From: Hesseltinella vesiculosa
Lineage: Eukaryota; Mucoromycota; Mucoromycetes; Mucorales; Cunninghamellaceae
DNA length: 64,000 nt
Direction: 5' to 3'
NCBI GenBank assembly: GCA_002104935.1
Contig: MCGT01000022.1
Coordinates: forward strand, 372,001 to 436,000
A program made the translations under genes and the position numbers. This document shows positions 43,130 to 53,694 of this stretch, piece after piece. The notes beneath the pieces were generated by a model, which made no database searches, was not told the origin of the DNA, and saw only the letters and a list, made by a program, of their open reading frames with translations. Every line of letters starts with the position of its first letter. The first letter of the stretch is position 1.

Positions 43130-43740
43130 AAAGGGGAATCGGATTTTGTCAAGATCGGCAAGGAAATGAAGGAAATGGTGGATGCGCTTTTCCTGGCTGG
43201 TGTCGAGCATCCCCGTGTTGCCGGGCTTCTGGTCCAAGTTATTCCTGCTTTACCTATGAAATGAGTATTCCAGCCAACGGCACCTATGTTATGCTGCATC
43301 TTGGAAAGTTCAGCTTACTACGTTCGCCATCGCACATCGCCCTACTTCCCAACGCTTTTGAGCATCTATGGCAGCTCCGTAGCATCATACTCGACACTGT
43401 ACAACGCATCAGCACCATGAACCGTATCAAAGGCCACCGCGATGAATATCATAGGAGCGTTGCTTGGATGAGGAGCACATGTTTGTCACCTGATGTCGTC
43501 AAAGGTGAAAAGTCAATGTCTGTTCTGCCGTGTTTTATCCCAATAAAAAATACCCTAGTTCCCGTAGAATGGAAAATTTTCAGAGAGCTTGTCCAAACAT
43601 TTATGAGAATGCCTGACAATCCCTTCAAAATCACTTACTTTCAAGCTATTAGAGGCTTCACTAACCCGTGTCATCAGCGTTTCCTTGTCGAGAAACCTGC
43701 TGCGGTTTACTTTACTTTGGACCACCGACCAGAAAACTGA
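43130..43740 (+). pseudogene. Decayed member of a lineage-specific family
   Basis: A first piece reads FVKIGKEMKEMVDALFLAGV and EHPRVAGLLVQ. After a frame change at about 43,240-43,260 the second piece reads MSIPANGTYVMLHLGKFSLL, PNAFEHLWQLRSIILDTVQR. The pattern (KxMKxxxDxLxxxGVxxPxVxGLLVQG then NGxYxMxxLGKFxLxR) resembles hypothetical proteins I associate with Mucorales repeats. This is from memory and unverified. The third piece, to 43,740, is unassigned. Gene 5' part absent; it abuts the truncated arm T. Confidence 0.4.
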
Positions 43741-44289
43741 TTTGGCTGGGTGGAAGCATCAAACCATACCATATTTGGCTGTCATCTGGCTGGGCTCCCT
43801 CCACCGATCGACCGGATTTTTTCTCCATCACCACCCGTAAGTTTGTTGGCTGATGCAAAATTTCACAGCGATTCGTGGGCTCAAACATTCTGTGTAGCCT
43901 TTACTTTTTTTTATCTGGATCGTCATCTCCCTCCAAGGGATTCCCCGAGGATCTAGCCAAAATAAACCGTGCCGGTTCATCGAAACTCGATGACAAAAAT
44001 GAGAAGAAACACCCACTCTAGCCACATTCAATGCCAAGTGGCCCTGTTTAAAGAAGGGGTGATTAAATCTAATTTTTTTCTACCTTGGGCTGGTTTTTTG
44101 TGACAATCGTTAAGCCCTTCAATTGCTTACTAAGGGAAAAGCACGCGGCACAAGCGGGAAGGGGTTGCCTTTTTATGAATTAAGGTTCAGCCCTTTCTGC
44201 ACCTTTTTTTAATAATTCCGCCCTGAAAACAATTTTTTTTTTCTTTCTTCTCCACTTTTGGTGGTTTTTTATTTATTTATTTTGTAGAT
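43741..44289. other. Gap with T-rich leader of the GT8 gene
   Basis: No gene recognised. AT-rich sequence with a TTTATTTATTTATTTT tract immediately before the ATG at 44,290. Confidence 0.3.
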
Positions 44290-45228
44290 ATGACCATGAT
44301 GCCCAAAAAATGCGCGTGGGCGGTAGTGTTGACATCAGAAAACAACTATCTTAAAGGGATTGTGGTGCTGCAATACGTGCTGAGCAAGGTCCTTGCGAGC
44401 AAATATCCATTGCTTGTGCTGTATACACCCAACGTGCAGCCAGCTATCGTGGAGAAGCTAACCTCCGTCGGTTGCCTCACCAGGCCCATCGATCCCATCG
44501 TACCACCCGGTCCTATCGAGTATTCACATGAACGATTCAGAAACACGTGGACAAAACTTGCCGTTTGGGACCAGGAGGACTATGACCGATTGGTGATGGT
44601 GGACGCGGATATGCTACCGCTGGCCAATATGGACGAATTGATGACGCTAGAGTTCCCACAGAAGACCTGGGTAGCAGCCAGCCATGCGTGCACCTGCAAC
44701 CCGCAACAAATGAAAAAATACCCTGCCGACTGGTGAGCCCCTCCCGCTTTCCACAGTCTTTCTCGCTGAGCAAACCTCTTTTTTTTTTTTTGGTGTAGGA
44801 TCCCGTCCAATTGCGAATACACATTTCTGACGACCACGCAGCTGGAACGACAAGTGCCACGTCATTATTTCAACAGCGGGCTGATCGTTCTTCGACCTGA
44901 CCGATCGGTGTTCCGGCGCATGATCGACAGGCTATTCAAGGTCGGGGACTTGAATGGCTACATATTTCCGGACCAAGACTTCCTGAACGAAGAATTCTTC
45001 GACCAGTGGACTGAGCTGCCCTATATATACAATGCCCTGAAACCCATGTCCATGTGTCATGCCAAACTGTGGAATCTCGATGCCATCAAGAACATTCATT
45101 ACATCTTGTCCAAGCCATGGGATGTCGATTGGAACAATAAGACCGAGCAAGCCGAGTATTACCCCCTTTACAAAAAATGGGTAGAAACATACGACGAGGC
45201 CCGCGCGTTTTACCGGTGGAGCCCATAG
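44290..45228 (+). CDS. GT8 family glycosyltransferase (glycogenin/galactinol synthase-like)
   Basis: Two exons with an intron at about 44,735-44,799. Start MTMMPKKCAWAVVLTSENNY (a second ATG lies 3 codons on). The GT8 fold elements are visible: AVVLTSENNYLKGIVVLQYV, FRNTWTKLAVWDQEDYDRLV, the metal-binding DxD in MVDADMLPLANMDEL, HYFNSGLIVLRPD, FPDQDFLNEEFFDQW and HYILSKPWDVDWN. Length (about 290 residues) fits the short fungal GT8 proteins that use UDP-sugars in the cytosol. A Cys-rich segment (HACTCNPQQMKKYPADWIPS) is typical of the galactinol synthase-like branch. Acceptor unknown. It has neither the tyrosine-rich tail nor the long C-terminus of glycogenin. Confidence 0.85.
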
Positions 45229-45307
45229 AGAGTCAACATCATAAATAAAAAAAAAAAGCTGCAAAAAGTCAGCACACCCTATTTTTTTTTTAGCCGAGAT
45301 CCAAGCC

Positions 45308-46793
45308 GTGAAGCAAACTATAAAAACCAACTTTTTCATTGTCATGCCTTTTGAAGAAGATTCAATCAATAAGAATGTCACTAATAAAGAGACTGAGCCA
45401 AACAGCGATGACAACGAGGTCACAACCTCCCGTAGCAGCTGTGCGAGGACTGAACGGCCTGATTGGTCATATTTATACGCATTTTACTATGTTTTATGAA
45501 AACAAGCAAGGCGACAAGGACTTTATGAATGCAGAGGCTATCAAGACCTCCTTTCAAAAAGCATTGCAAGATTACTGGATGTTCTCAGGTCGACTGATCC
45601 CCAGGGCCGGCGGAGTTTTTGACGTGGGCCATTTTGACCGCGGCGCCTTGTTCACCGAGAGTGAATGTAACATACCGATCGATGAGCTGAATAAACACCA
45701 CTTCAACTACTCTTCTCTGAATTATGACGACCTCTACTCTGTGCTGACTACTAAGGGGGTCGAAAACGACCCGCTGTTTGTCGCCAACCTGGTGCACCAT
45801 CCCGGCGGTGCCAGTCTGTCGCTGTCGGTGCAACACCAGCTGGGTGATTCCCACACCGTCTTTGGTCTGTTCCAAGCGGCGGCTGACTATGCTTATGGTC
45901 GTCAGGCGCGCAAACCTCTGATCGACTGGGAGCATTGGATGAAAAAAAAAACTGACCTTGCCTGCAGTCAAGATTTACAGGCTGTCCAAACCGACTACCC
46001 CATCCTGACCAAAGCACAGTTGGCTGGTTGGAGACAGCAAGTCATGCAGTGGCGATCATCTCCCTCTCGTGCCCTTTTCAAATTTTCCTCAGGTGGCCTC
46101 AAGCAACTGAAGCATGACATCAGAGCTGAGGACCCCACCGGCGTCAAGTCAAAGATCTCGACGAACGACGCCTTGAAGGCTCTTGTACTCCACCAAATGA
46201 AAACTGCCCGTGAACCATTACATGATTACGCGCCCACCTTGGCTTTTGCTGTTGACATGCGTGTCCGTTCTGGTGATCCACGGTTGCTTACTCCCTTGGC
46301 TGGTAACTATATCTTGTAAAAGACCTCTCCAAAAAAAAAATCGGCCTATGTTTAAACTCCATTTTCTACTCCGATGCGTAGGACCCCGGCGTACAAGATG
46401 AAGGACCTCAAGGAATCCATGGCGCAAACGGCAATGAACATCCGATCCAAGGTGGACAATGTGACAATATCTTACATGAACACATTGGAAGACTATGTCA
46501 ATCAAGCGGAAGATTTACTACTGTTATCGAGTCCCGTCCGTTCATTAACCCCCGGTGGGCTCGTGTGGTCAGATTGGTCTCATTTCCACATCCCCACCGA
46601 TTTTGGTTGGGGCCGGGCGATGTGTCTTCGCAACCGCTTAACTGACAGCCACGTAGCCACAGCCACGCCTCTACCTCGTAAATCTGCAGACGATGACCTC
46701 TATTTGACACTGCAAGCTGATAGGGCCACCATGGACAACATCCGTCGCCACCGTTTATTAGAGCCTTATGCAAAAGACCTGGAGAATAATTAA
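45308..46793 (+). CDS. BAHD-type acyltransferase (transferase family), possible frameshift near start
   Basis: The HxxxD catalytic motif is in SVQHQLGDSHTVFGLFQAAA and the structural DFGWG motif in FHIPTDFGWGRAMC. An intron at 46,316-46,380 restores ILTPAYKMKDLKESM. This family (Pfam Transferase) moves acyl groups from CoA to alcohols or amines. The N-terminus is unclear: KQTIKTNFFIVMPFEEDS (from 45,308) looks like the usual first strand, but the frame LNGLIGHIYTHFTMFYENKQ is one base off, with no proper intron between them. An acceptor-like TTTTTTTTAG at 45,292 suggests a missing first exon. Either the gene is damaged at its 5' end, or translation starts at 45,375 (MSLIKRLSQ). About 450 residues, as usual. 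Confidence 0.7.
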
Positions 46794-47049
46794 AATTGGG
46801 TGCGTTTTGAGTAGTGGATGCATTAGTACCCGCAGTCCGAGGACCTTGCAGTGTGGATGCTCGATGAGCCAAAAAAAGAAACTTCTTGAATGCACGCCCA
46901 CCAAGTTAATTCAAAAGAACGGAGTTTTTGGCCCTTTTTTCGCGCTAGAGAAAAAAAAAAAAAAAAAAAAAAAGGTTGTCTTTTCCTTTCCTTTTTCCTT
47001 TAAAGATCTCGGTTGTTTTTTTTTTAGTAGCATCATCTTAATACACGCC

Positions 47050-50000
47050 ATGGCAGAGGCATTCCCAGTGAACCATGGCAGCGTCCCTATACCCCCTTCA
47101 CAATCCTCTACTCTTTTACCTCATCAATTGACCTTGGCTACTTTGCAACAAAATGCTCCCACCACCACCATCCACTCCGTCCAAGGCCCCGGGCTACGTC
47201 GCAAACAAAAAGAATCCAAAGCTACTTCTGCAATGGTAATATTGTTTTATAGTATCCATGTCGAAATGAAATAGAATGTGGATAGGTGTTTTTTTTAACG
47301 CTTTTTTTTTTTTTTTTCTCTTTTTGACAGTTGAAACTAGAGCGGATTCTCGGGTTGACGACAGCATCGTCTAATCTCTTAGCCAGTGCTGAATCACAAG
47401 ATCTGATTGCCTATGCTGCCGGGGCAGTTATTGTCTTATACAATCACAAACTTAACAAACAAGTCGGCTTCCTTATTCGTCCCAGCGACAATGTGTCGGC
47501 CGCCAACCCACCCAACGCTAGCACTGTGGGAACCATGGTCACACCGCTAGGCCAGCCCGATACCATGCTTATGATGGCCTGTGCTCTACCGAAACAGGAC
47601 TCAAAAAAGAAAAGTACACCTGCTAGCAACCGTGTCAAGCCAATCAGCTGCTTAGCGTTCTCTCCTGATGGACAGTACCTTGCTGCAGGAGAGGTAAAAT
47701 CGGCCTTGGCAACTGAAGAGCAAGAAGAAAAAAAGCCAAAAATGGGAATCTGTTGACATTTTTTCTTTAGATGGGCCATCAACCTCGTATTTTGATCTGG
47801 AATGTCAAGGATCAAGCTTTAATTTGTCAATGGCGAGCTCATCGTTTTGGAATCCTCTCCGTCTCATTTTCTCCGAACATGCGTTATCTAGTCTCCGTGG
47901 GCTTCCAGGTAGACAGGGGCATGAAGAAAAAAAAAAAAAAAAAAAACGACGCACACACAAATGTTTTTGTTAAGGTTTTTATTTGTTTATCGCCATGTTA
48001 GCATGATGGTTACCTCTATGTTTGGAACTGGCGCAAAGGAATGAAATTGGCAACCAACAAAGTCACCAGCAAAGTCAATGCGCTCTCGTTTGCCAATGAT
48101 AGTTCTTATTTTGTCACGGCTGGTTTACGCCATGTCAAGTACTGGTACTTGGCTGACCAAGGTCGTCTGGCCAAAAAAGTAGGTCTCGACGAATCGCATG
48201 CGCAGTCTTACCTGTTTTTCGTAGGGAAACTTGGCATCCGCTGAAGCCCAAGTGTTGGATGGTCGGTCGGGTCTGCTTGGTGCGATGAGAGAATGCAACT
48301 TCGTGGACGTGGCCTGCGCTCCAGATGGCTATGTCTACCTGGTGACGGATTCCGGCATCCTCTGCTTATTCAAGGAAGGCCGTTGCATCGACAAATGGGT
48401 CGACCTGCAGGTAAGAAAAGGAGAAGCGCCGAAGCCACCTTTACAGTGGATGATGCATGACCGGTTTTTTTCCTTTTCTTTCCTAGGTGACAAGTGCCTT
48501 TTCGATCCAAGTGTCGTCTTCCATTGTCATTTGTGCAACCTCAAACGGCATTGTCAGGTAAGAGACAGCTTTTTCTAAGCATGGCTAAGCCCTTTTCTCT
48601 CAGGCTGTTTGAACCTGGGACGCTCAAGTACCGTGGCATGTTACCCAAACCACATCCACTGGGTATGGATGTGACCTCAATAGAGTCTCCTCAAATGCTG
48701 CTGGAACAGCAAAGTCAAGAGTTGTTTTATCCCGATGCCGCCGCCCTGACCTTTGACCAATCAAGTGCAAAACTGACCGTCGTGTACTCTGACCACAGTT
48801 TCTATATGTGGGACATCAAGCACCTGGACAAAATTGCAAAGTACCGAAGCTTCCTTGCTCATAGCGATTGTGTATGGGGCGTGGAGGTAAGGAAGAACGC
48901 CGAAAGAGACAACCACCCATCTATTTTTTTTTGTAGCCTTACCCAATCATTGAAGATACCCCTCCTTCGGTCTTGCAGTCCATCCCACCTAATTCCTTTG
49001 CAACCTATTCTGCCGATGGCACTGTGCGATTCTGGAATCTGGATCCCCTTGATACCTCACCACCTAGCCCTTGGCGCAAGAACATTTATGCCCGTGACCT
49101 CGTCAAGATGATCTATGTCGACCCTGATGCTGCCGAATATGCCAAACTTAAAGGCGATATGGGTAAATGACAAAAAAAAAAAAAGTAAAACAAGCTGAGA
49201 CTGACTCCTTTATAAATACACATAGAATTGGCCGAGGACCAGTGCCCTGATTTTGGTATTCGCTCACTGAAAATCAAACCAGACGGCTCGCTGATGGCGA
49301 CAGGCGATCGAAATGGCAATTTGCGTGTGCACGACATGACCTCTTGGGACCAAATCACATTTCAAGAAGCACACGACTCTGAAATTCTTTCCATTGACAT
49401 CAGCCACCCTTTTGGCGAAGGTAAAGGGTAACAGGAAACGAACGAACTGAAGATGGCTCATTTCTTTTTGATGCCTTTTCAAACCAGATAAACCATGCTA
49501 CATTGCAACAGGCAGCCGGGATCGGTTTATCCACGTCTTTGATGCCCAGAAAAACTATCAATTGGTGCAAAGTCTCGACGACCACTCATCCTCCATCACG
49601 TCGGTACGATTTACGGAAAATGCAGAAAAGCTGATCAGCTGCGGCGCTGATAAAGGCATCATCTTCCGTCACCTCTCGACCACTGCCAGTCCCACGCTGC
49701 TGGACACCACCATAGCCAATGCGTCTACACCGCCCACCGCCTTGCCCCTAGCCTACCTAAACTACCACAACCATTCTGGACGCAGCTCTGTCTTTGACAT
49801 GACCTTGGACGTGTCCCAACGCTATGCTGCTGCAGTGACGGGCGAGCGGCGCTTGTTTTTGTTCCACGTGTCGTCTGGCAAACCATTCATGTCCTGCAAG
49901 CCGGAAACTGCCGAGGAAATCAGCTCTGGTCAATCGACTGAAAATTCGGGCGGCAGTCTGATCAACATCGACTTGGATCCATTCTCCGGCACCTTTGGCG

Positions 50001-52241
50001 TCACCAGCGGCTCGGATCGCAGCATTCGCCTGTTCGACCTGGCGTCGGGTCAGTGCATTGAAAAAGTCTGTGCGCATGCCGAATTGATCACGTCTGTCAA
50101 GTTTGTCGTCGGCCGAGGTGGCCACAGTCTCCGTATGGTCAGCACTTCCTCGGATGGAACGGTCTTGGTCTGGGCCGTCAGCAAAGATATTGTTGCCCGC
50201 ATGAAGTCGCGCGCGGCCGAGAGCAAGCATCGGCTCAAGCAGGCTGTCCTGCTAGGTCAGGACACAGATCCCCAATGGTCGTCGGCACCACCGGCAGCCA
50301 ACCCGGTGACCAAGCGCCATCCTGCCACCGCCGTGGCCACTACCAACCACAGCAAACCAGCCGTGTCATTCAGTCCCATGCACCCCTCGCAGCAGCAAGT
50401 GCAACAGCAGCAACAGCAGCAACGTCTTCGTCGTGTCTCGACGGCCTCGGTCGTCGTCAAACCCACACTGTCGCAGATGATCCGCCAGGGCGAACGCAAG
50501 ACATTCTCCACCATGTCGCCAGCCGAGCAAAAATACGACGACCTGTACAAAAAGCCATCGGCCCGCAAGCCGTCCGACGACACCTCGGCTGCTGGCCTTG
50601 TCACCGCCTCGTCGCCCACAAGCCCTCACCTCAACCTTGGCTCGGCCCCACCCCAGCGGGTGTCGGACATGGACAAGCTGCAGCGGCTCTACAACGGCTT
50701 ACCCACCTCCGGAGCTGTCTCCAGCCGAACAGCCAACCACTTACAACGTTCGACGCCCATGCAACTCGGCCACCGCATCACTCCTGCTCTGAAAAAGAAA
50801 TTTTCTAAAGACAGTCTCGTGGGTGCTGGTTACATGCCGCCGTCGAAACCTCGCCTGCGCACAAGCTACGATACCCTGACGATTTCCAAGCGGCCTCCTG
50901 TGTCCGTGGACGCCTCTCCCAACTCTGACCCTCGGCTCAGCTCCAAAAAGGTAATAGGACGAAACAAAGGTGGAATGATCATGCTCATTTTTTTTTTCCT
51001 TCTAGGACTTGACACCCGCCACTTCCCCTACAAGTGCTCGCCATCCTGCCGATCTCAATCAACAGCCAGCTAGAGTAACGTCCCCTACGCATACTGCTAT
51101 TATTGTCGAGGAACCGGAACCTCTGGACCAAGAGGGCGAGGAACAAGTGATTTTTTTGCAACAGCCTGGAGATGTGGACGATCATGTTGGCAAGCCGGTA
51201 GATGCGTCCAGCTATGACAAAGCAGTCCAAGAGCACATCGGCAGCACCAGCACGTCCAGCCACACCAGCCTTAGTAGCCAAACCAGCAGCAGCACCGACG
51301 ACAACCACCCCAAGACGCCAGTGCTAGAGAGTGAAGACGGTGGAGACACCGAGCAAGAAAAACACACGCACAGCAAGAAAAAGAGCCGGCCTGGCAAATC
51401 TCATGAAGACGATGGCTCCGAAGCCGACGACACTGGTGATGGTTCCTGTGGCGGTGAAGAGGAGGAGGAGGATGACGAAGTAGATGAAGACGAAGTGCTG
51501 CTGCAAGCCATCCTCTCGCGGGACCCTCCTCGTATGATGACGTCTCTCAGCCGATCCACTTCGAACGCCGGCGCGCCGCACCAGCGCCTCAGTCTGGATA
51601 TCCTCTCCGTCACGTCGCCCCGCTCCCTTGATCTACCGTCGACGTCGGCACCTTCCACCCCGCTAAGGCAGTCCTCGGCTACGTTTTGGAAACTGCATCG
51701 CAAATTGTCGAATGTCAAGAAACGCCAGAGCCTCACCGCCCGCTTCTTGTCCACATTTGGTCCTCGTGACAAGAAGAATCATTACCGTGAATCACTCGAC
51801 AGCGTGCTGACCAGTTTCAAGGAGCTCGGCAAGAAGAAGGACAGCTCTATAAAGGATGAAGAGCAAGACGAAGCTCGAATCGACGTGCCCATCCGAGAAG
51901 TGCCTGAGCCACCTGACGTTGCCCCGCCAACGCCACCCAAGGTATCGACCATCGAAAGCCTCGATCTGGATGAGCAGGGCCTGCTTGCAGATCTGGACGG
52001 TGCCAAGATTTTGCTGGATAGTGTATTGGAGACGTACAAAAAGCTGGCCGAGAGACGTCAAGTGACCCAAAGCCCAAACCCAGCCTTTCTGTCGCAAGTC
52101 GAATCCAAGCTCCAGGCAATGCATGGCAGCATCTCCAACGCTTTGACACCCGTGGCCCCTTTGCCTGACCCTGCCACCCTAGCCATGCTTGACAAATACT
52201 CGTCCCTTCTTGTGCAGATGGTACAAACCAAGCTTGCCTGA
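47050..52241 (+). CDS. MAPKBP1/WDR62-like WD40 protein
   Basis: About ten exons. Start [20 protein letters not shown] (47,050-47,235), next exon from 47,331 ([18 protein letters not shown]), which matches the conserved opening of MAPKBP1 and WDR62. Two beta-propellers of WD40 repeats follow ([128 protein letters not shown]). The C-terminal half is disordered, with a Gln run near 50,395-50,425, acidic runs near 51,460, and a final helix ([20 protein letters not shown]) that may serve dimerisation as in WDR62. Animal members scaffold JNK signalling and act at spindle poles; the fungal role is unknown. Confidence 0.85.
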
Positions 52242-52634
52242 ATATAAAACAAACATTTCTGCATTGACACGAACAATGGATCACTGATAACTGAAGTAAG
52301 AGGGAAGAGTGGCAGGAGGTTCAGTCGTCCACCTCTTTTTTTTATGAAAATCCTTCTTTCATGATCGAGTACAATAATTAGGATGTTGCCCTATCTTGAT
52401 CATTTTCCTTTTAGCAGCTGATGGCTCTGTGCCAGCTAAAAAAGGCAGACTTGTCAAAAGAAAGTAGCCTTTGCACAAGGTTTTCAAGTGAGAAACGAGG
52501 AAAAGAGGCTGCCCAGACCATATTCCAGGTCCGACCAAACCTAAAAATAGAGCCAATTTTTTTTTTCTTTTCCCTGTTTACGTTTTTTTTCGCATCTTCT
52601 TTTTTTTATTTTTATTTCTCATCTACATTACATC
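52242..52634. promoter_or_regulatory. Promoter and leader of tropomyosin
   Basis: The gap contains long T-rich tracts (52,558-52,620) just before the tropomyosin ATG, as is common for highly expressed fungal genes. No gene recognised. Confidence 0.35.
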
Positions 52635-53415
52635 ATGGAAAGGATCAAGGAAGTAAGTCGCTGCATACGTGTCGGAAATATAGAGTGAAGAAAAAGGTCA
52701 TGATGACAAGAAAGGGGCAAGCGGCAAGGAGCCAGCCATGCACCTTTTTTCGTCTTGTGGTTTCTTTTTCATCTTGGCACATGACACCTTTTTTTTTTTA
52801 TTTTAAAATCCTTGGCAAGCTCATGCTAATCTCTTTTATTTGTTTAGAAATTGAGTGCTCTTCGCGCCGAAGCTGATGAAGCTACTGCTAATGCTGAAGA
52901 ACTTGAATCCAAGGTCAAGCAATTGGAAGCTGAACACACCTCCAAGGACCATGAACTTCTTTCTCTCCAAATCCGTGTGAAGAACTTGGAAGAACAATTG
53001 GAAAAGACTGAAACTCAATTGAAGACCACATCTACCAAGTAAGCGACTTCTTTTTTTTGGGGGGGAGGGGAGGCAATAAAGGCCTTTTTGTCGGGAAAAA
53101 AAATTGCACGAGGCCAAAGGTTGTTTGAAGGAGGCATGATAAAAAGAATGAGAAACGTGGTGACGTGTGGTGATCGAAAAAACTGATTTTTTTTAAATAG
53201 CTTCAATGAAGCTGATCTCAAGGCCGAAGAAGCTGAACGTCGTGTGTCAAGCTTGGAAAAGGAGCTGGAAGAAAAGGAAGCCCATTATGAAGAATTGGTT
53301 GAAAAATTGAATGCATCCAAGGCTGAATTGGAAGAGCTTGCAAGACAAGTAAGTTGCCGAAGCCGTGTGTTTGTGTTTTACTCACTTTTTTTTTTTTCAG
53401 TTTGAAGAATTGTAA
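52635..53415 (+). CDS. Tropomyosin
   Basis: Four exons: 52,635-52,652 (MERIKE), 52,848-53,038, 53,201-53,348 and 53,401-53,415 (FEEL*). The joined product is 123 residues, all coiled coil with heptad spacing: KLSALRAEADEATANAEELE, SKVKQLEAE, VKNLEEQLEKTETQLK, ADLKAEEAERRVSSLEKELE, and an ending of the usual type (ELEELARQFEEL). The motif KAExxERRVxxLE is diagnostic of fungal tropomyosin. It polymerises along formin-made actin cables for polarised growth. Fission yeast Cdc8 has 161 residues, so this form is one or so actin-period shorter. I found no missed exon in the introns. Splice sites are canonical and phases fit (AA|C gives Asn). Confidence 0.88.
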
Positions 53416-53694
53416 GCCTCTCGTTGGACGTCTTTTTTTTTCTCCCCCTCTCTCTTTCTCTCTTTTTTTTTATTGCTTGGCTACCGGCTGGTAGTATTTA
53501 ACTAATATATAAAAGAAAATACCAACTTCAAACATAGCCAAAACTTTCTTAAAAGAAGAAATGATTGAATTTGCTTTTTTTGTCCATAAAAAAATAAAAT
53601 CAGCGGGGACACATTTAGAGTTTTTTTGTTTTTCTTTTTCTCTTTCTTTTTATTTTTTTTTTCCTTTAGTTGACTCTATTTTTTTTTCTAATCT

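Noticed and set aside
45308..46793. Two separate genes instead of one BAHD gene
   Set aside because: The break at 46,319 is explained by a canonical intron (46,316-46,380) that restores the frame between GNYIL and TPAYK.
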